A stretch of 35,103 bases of DNA from CAZZBK01 sp964652155 (GTDB taxonomy: Bacteria > Planctomycetota > Planctomycetia > Pirellulales > PNKZ01). The DNA is taken from positions 1 to 35,103 of the forward strand of contig CAZZBK010000053.1 of NCBI GenBank assembly GCA_964652155.1. Reading direction: 5' to 3'. The notes under the pieces are model-generated. The model saw only the letters and a program-made list of their open reading frames with translations, was not told where the DNA came from and did no database searches. Below, piece after piece: positions 31,873 to 35,103 of this stretch; the first letter of the stretch is position 1; each line of letters opens with the position of its first letter. The translations under genes and the position numbers were made by a program.

Positions 31873-33438
31873 TTACTCTTCCATGTCGCCCTTGGGTTCT
31901 GGCAGCAGGTAGGTCATGAAGAAGTTGATCAGGTACACGGCAAAGGCCACGCCGGCCGCGACATAGGCGGTCATGTGCGCGGCGTCGATCGGGTTCGGCG
32001 CACCGTTTTCTCCCTTGGCCACCAGGATCGACGCGATCCACTGCGTCAAAGCCGCGAAGCTCGTGCCGATCAGTCGGCCACCAATGTTGGCGGCAAAACT
32101 CTCGCCCGTGCCGCGTAAGTGCATCGGGAAGGCATGCGGCAGATAGTTGCCCCAGAAGCTGAACTGGGCCACGGTCAAAAAGCCCGCCACAAAGATGCCG
32201 TACTTCAAGTAGTCGAGACTCGTCACCGCCGCCCAACCAAAGATCAGCGGCATCAGCACCAAGCCGGGCACGAGGAATATCCGCAGCAGCGAACGCCGAC
32301 TAACCACCACCATCACCAGCGCGGCCAGGGCAAAGCGGCCGAACAACCCGCCAATCTCCTGCACCTTCGTGGCGGCCGAGGCGTTCGCCTGAATCGTCTG
32401 ACCAGGGATCTTGGCCTTCTCGGCGGCGAGTGCCTTGGTGACCGCCGCGGCGTCGCCCCCCTTGGCCTGAACGTCAGCCGTAATCTTCTGCTGTTGTTTT
32501 TCAGACAAACCGGCCGACATCTTCTCTTTGATCTGCGTTTGAACCTCGGGCAGCCCCGGCACAATTTGCGGCATCTGCTGGATGGCCCCAAACGCGGCCG
32601 CAAAGCTGCACGTGAACATAATCGTCGTTACGATCGTCGTGCGGCGCAGCTCCGGCGAGAACAGCTCGCCAATGCTCGGCCGACGCAACGTGCCGCTCGC
32701 CCGCTTCTGAGCCCACTTGGGCGACTCGGGCAGAAACGGCCGAATCACAATCAACGGTATCGCCGGGATCAGGCCCGACATGAGCGTGTAACGCCACGGA
32801 GCGTGCGTGTCCTTGACCTCCCCCAGGAACGACAGGAACTCGGGCAATTGGATCGCCGGCAATTGCAAGGCGGGCAACTGAATGCCAAACAGCAAGTCAG
32901 CCGGCTGATTGGCGGCCCAAGCGATCGCCAGGCCGTTGGCCACCGCCACCAACAAGCCGCCGACCGACGAGAAGGCCTGCGTAAAGCCCAATACCCCTTC
33001 GCGCCGCTTGGGGTCGTCGAACAACTCGGCCAACCACGCCACGGCCGCGACAAACTCAACGCACACGCCGATGAACACGAGGCAGCGGAAGAACAACAGC
33101 ATGTACAGGTTCGTGGAAAACCCGGCCGCAAACGCCGCGAAGGCATAGAGCAATATGCTCCACGTGAGCACGGCCCGACGTCCGAGCCGGTCGGTCAGAT
33201 ACCCGCCCGCTAAGCCAAACACGCCGCCGGCCACCGCCGGCACGTAGAACAACAAGCTAAACCACTTCGTAAAGTCCGGCGTGCCAGGCTGAATGCCACC
33301 CAGCTCGATCAGCGCGGGCCGAATGATCAGCGGCAGCATGAGCAGTTCGTAGATGTCGAACGCGAAGCCAATCGAGGCGATCACGCAAATCAGCCATTGG
33401 GTGCTCGTCAGTCGCGAGTTGGATGTCGGTACGCTCAT
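31873..33438 (-). CDS. MFS transporter with extended extracytoplasmic loops
   Basis: MFS permease of 521 aa. Loop 2-3 has GYLTDRLGRRAVLTWS, helix 4 is LLFFRCLVFIGVCVEFVAAV, and the region near helix 11 is HLRGTGESFAANIGGRLIGT. Two loops are unusual. The helix 5-6 loop contains a short repeat (LPALQLPAIQLPEFL). A hydrophilic insertion of about 70 residues between helices 7 and 8 (PGLPEVQTQIKEKMSAGLSE ... IPGQTIQANASAATKVQEIG) is helical and Lys/Gln/Ala-rich. By MFS topology both face the periplasm. The neighbouring MFS protein lacks the insertion. The substrate is unknown. It is the first gene of the MFS pair; its ATG is followed upstream by a 382-bp gap with a REP-like element. Confidence 0.9.
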   Translation of the reverse strand: MSVPTSNSRLTSTQWLICVIASIGFAFDIYELLMLPLIIRPALIELGGIQPGTPDFTKWFSLLFYVPAVAGGVFGLAGGYLTDRLGRRAVLTWSILLYAFAAFAAGFSTNLYMLLFFRCLVFIGVCVEFVAAVAWLAELFDDPKRREGVLGFTQAFSSVGGLLVAVANGLAIAWAANQPADLLFGIQLPALQLPAIQLPEFLSFLGEVKDTHAPWRYTLMSGLIPAIPLIVIRPFLPESPKWAQKRASGTLRRPSIGELFSPELRRTTIVTTIMFTCSFAAAFGAIQQMPQIVPGLPEVQTQIKEKMSAGLSEKQQQKITADVQAKGGDAAAVTKALAAEKAKIPGQTIQANASAATKVQEIGGLFGRFALAALVMVVVSRRSLLRIFLVPGLVLMPLIFGWAAVTSLDYLKYGIFVAGFLTVAQFSFWGNYLPHAFPMHLRGTGESFAANIGGRLIGTSFAALTQWIASILVAKGENGAPNPIDAAHMTAYVAAGVAFAVYLINFFMTYLLPEPKGDMEE

Positions 33439-33648
33439 AATTCCCAGGGGGTGGGTGAAGGTGGGAGGAGATCGTGAGGGCCGGGCCCATTTTTAGCCCC
33501 ATCATCGTAATTGCCCCCGCACCCACTCACAAGCGTCCGACAGAGCCAGAATCTCGATCCGACGCCGCTTCTGGGCGTGGGATTGTGCTCGCCCGCAGGA
33601 GCGATATAACGACCAGGAAACCTCTGCCGCTTAAGTTGATCGCAGAAC

Positions 33649-33775
33649 CCCTTCTCCCGCCGGGAGAAGGTGGCCGAAGGCCGGATGAGGGAATTGCGCA
33701 CCGTCACTTCGCTGCGACAAGCCCTCACCCGGTTCGCTTCGCTCACCACCCTCTTCCAGATGGCGAGGGTTAGGG
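33649..33775. repeat. REP-like intergenic palindromic element
   Basis: A pair of inverted modules. The left one has a perfect 9-bp stem CCTTCTCCC/GGGAGAAGG (33650-33670, loop GCC), then GGCC-GAA-GGCC (33672-33682) and GGATGAGGG. The right one reads CCCTCACCCGGTTCGCTTCG, then CTCACC, and ends in ACCCTC/GAGGGT (33748-33753, 33765-33770). This composition matches a widespread class of bacterial intergenic repeats whose translation gives phrases such as PLLPPGEGGRRPDEG. It fills most of the gap before the alcohol dehydrogenase; the rest of 33439-33820 shows only a small GGGC/GCCC hairpin followed by ATTTTT near 33480-33495. Confidence 0.65.
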
Positions 33776-33820
33776 AATACCGTCTTCCTAAGCCGCACCC
33801 GCTCATTACGAGAACCCGCC

Positions 33821-35026
33821 ATGCGCTCCACCTGGACCTTCCATACCGCCGGCAAACTCCTCTTCGGGCCCGGAGCCGTCGGGCAACTCGGCGACGAAGT
33901 CCGCGCGCTGGGCGTCAAACGGCTCCTGCTCGTCACCGATCGCAGCCTCATCGAGCACGGCGTGGCCAAGCCAGTCTGCGAAGCACTCGCCGCCGCTGGA
34001 GTCGCCTACGAGATGTTCGACGGCGGCATGCCCGAACCATCGCTCGACGTGGCCGAGCAGTGCGCGGCATTTGGTCGCGGCGCGAAACCCGACGCCGTGC
34101 TGGGACTCGGCGGCGGCAGCAACATGGACCTCGCCAAGATGGTCGTCGCCCTGCTCACCCACGGCGGCAAGGTACAAGACTACTTCGGCGAAAATAAGGT
34201 CCCCGGCCCAGTGATGCCGCTCATCTGTGTCCCGACCACCTCGGGCACCGGCAGCGAAGTGACTGCCGGCACCGTGCTGACCGACACCGCCAACCAGATC
34301 AAGGTGGGCGTGATGAGCAATTACCTGCGACCGCGTCTGGCGCTAGTCGACCCACGACTCACGCTCAGTTGTCCGCGCAAGGTCACGGCCGACAGCGGCA
34401 TCGACGCCCTCGTGCATGCCATCGAGGCGTACACGGCCGTCGACAATGCCGACTTTCCGTTGCCGCCCGGCGAGCGGAGCACCTATCAAGGCCGCCACCC
34501 GCTCGGTGACTGTCTGGCCGAGAAAGCGATTCGCCTGGTGGGCGAGCATTTGGTGCGGGCCGTCGAGCATGGCGACGACCTTGCCGCGCGCGAGGGAATG
34601 GCCCTTGCCGCGACACTGGCCGGCATGGCCTTCTCGAACGTCGGCGTCGCGCTGGTCCACGCGATGGAGTATCCCGTCGGCGGAGCGGTACACGTCTCGC
34701 ACGGCGCTGGCAATGGCCTGCTGTTGCCCTTCGTGATGCGTTACAACCTCGGCGTGCGACAAGCCGAGCTGGCGCGCATCGCCGCGTGGCTTGGCGCTGA
34801 CACAAAGGGTATGACACTCGCCGACGCCGCCCAAGCCGCGATCGACACAGTCGAGCAGCTCAAAACGCGCATCGGCATTCCCAGTCGTTTGCGAGACGTG
34901 GGCGTGCGCGAAGATCATTTGCCGGTGTTCGCCGAGAAGGCCATCGGCATCAAGCGGATTTTACGAGTGAATCCGCGTTACCCGACAGTCACCGACATCG
35001 AGCAAATCTACCGCGACGCGTTGTAG
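33821..35026 (+). CDS. Iron-type alcohol dehydrogenase, HOT (ADHFE1)-like
   Basis: Group III (Fe-dependent) NAD(P)-linked dehydrogenase of 401 aa. The N-domain has the nucleotide-binding GLGGGSNMD (about 95-103) and VPTTSGTGSEVT (138-149). The metal ligands appear complete: Asp195 and His199 (DSGIDALVHAIEAY), His280 (VGVALVHAMEYPVGG) and His294 (HVSHGAGNG). A segment RSTYQGRHPLGDCLAEKAIR (about 219-238) followed by LVRAVEHGDDLAAREGM resembles, from memory, the RPxYQGxNPxxD region of hydroxyacid-oxoacid transhydrogenase, so oxidation of gamma-hydroxybutyrate-like substrates is a possibility beside simple alcohols. It is monocistronic as far as the window shows, transcribed away from the MFS pair, with no strong ribosome-binding site. 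Confidence 0.92.
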   Translation: MRSTWTFHTAGKLLFGPGAVGQLGDEVRALGVKRLLLVTDRSLIEHGVAKPVCEALAAAGVAYEMFDGGMPEPSLDVAEQCAAFGRGAKPDAVLGLGGGSNMDLAKMVVALLTHGGKVQDYFGENKVPGPVMPLICVPTTSGTGSEVTAGTVLTDTANQIKVGVMSNYLRPRLALVDPRLTLSCPRKVTADSGIDALVHAIEAYTAVDNADFPLPPGERSTYQGRHPLGDCLAEKAIRLVGEHLVRAVEHGDDLAAREGMALAATLAGMAFSNVGVALVHAMEYPVGGAVHVSHGAGNGLLLPFVMRYNLGVRQAELARIAAWLGADTKGMTLADAAQAAIDTVEQLKTRIGIPSRLRDVGVREDHLPVFAEKAIGIKRILRVNPRYPTVTDIEQIYRDAL

Positions 35027-35041
35027 TAGGAAGTAAGAAAT

Positions 35042-35076
35042 GATGAAGGATGAGGGATGAGGGATGAGGGATGAAA
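35042..35076. repeat. Heptanucleotide tandem repeat
   Basis: Five consecutive 7-bp units read GATGAAG, GATGAGG, GATGAGG, GATGAGG, GATGAAA, beginning 15 nt after the alcohol dehydrogenase stop. Short tandem heptamers of this kind occur between genes in several bacterial lineages and vary in copy number by slippage. No gene is visible from 35027 to the window end. Confidence 0.7.
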
Positions 35077-35103
35077 ACGGAGCGCTGCCGCGTGAGCGTG
35101 TCT

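Noticed and set aside
33478..33495. Possible intrinsic terminator (GGGC/GCCC then ATTTTT)
   Set aside because: A 4-bp stem with a 3-nt loop is weak, and no plus-strand gene ends there.

Overview
The window is GC-rich, densely coded chromosomal DNA that looks planctomycete, probably Pirellulales-like. That assignment is an inference from protein families: a DUF1080 (3-keto-disaccharide hydrolase-like) secreted protein, a large secreted Ycf48-propeller/CBM9 protein, a HEAT/TPR protein with a DDDFFVRERAQDELARLG-type repeat, and a hypothetical with a PxxNxEMIIAAFEEEGWPPRIDDPL-type C-terminus. No rRNA, tRNA or CRISPR was seen.

Region 1 (1-13584, all + strand) is one long gene train. It encodes a type IV pilus/type II secretion-like machine: PilM (cut by the left edge), PilN, PilO, a PilP/GspC-like protein, a PilQ/GspD secretin, a TPR lipoprotein, a sensor histidine kinase, a single-domain response regulator, a STAS protein, a GspE/PilB-type protein and a GspF/PilC platform protein. 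A polyprenyl-phosphate sugar-phosphate transferase, the enzyme that starts exopolysaccharide assembly, follows 6 nt later. The outstanding feature is the GspE/PilB-like protein: it is full length and keeps its Asp box, Walker B region and zinc CxxC pairs, but its Walker A reads RHTCSGQS, without the catalytic lysine. PilM also carries VHVG where VDIG is expected. The kinase, receiver and STAS proteins inside the train suggest signalling control of the machine.

Region 2 (13578-19657) is a polysaccharide/envelope region. A planctomycete-type hypothetical gene converges on the sugar transferase. Then comes a minus-strand operon (FemAB/CelD-like acyltransferase, NodB deacetylase, GT4 glycosyltransferase), with an O-antigen ligase/Wzy-like membrane protein divergent from it. 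The 3' end of the ligase gene is built of several palindromes.

Region 3 (19661-26222) holds three exported proteins: a HEAT/TPR protein, an SGNH-like protein with a duplicated N-terminal domain, and a 988-residue protein with a Ycf48-like propeller, an apparently degenerate PIG-L-like domain, helical repeats and a CBM9-like domain.

Region 4 (26331-35026) contains a condensation/acyltransferase-like protein coupled to a thiolase, a 560-bp gene-poor stretch, the DUF1080 protein, two tandem MFS transporters (the second with an unusual insertion in the TM7-8 loop), a REP-like intergenic repeat and an iron-type alcohol dehydrogenase resembling hydroxyacid-oxoacid transhydrogenase. The window ends in a heptanucleotide tandem repeat.
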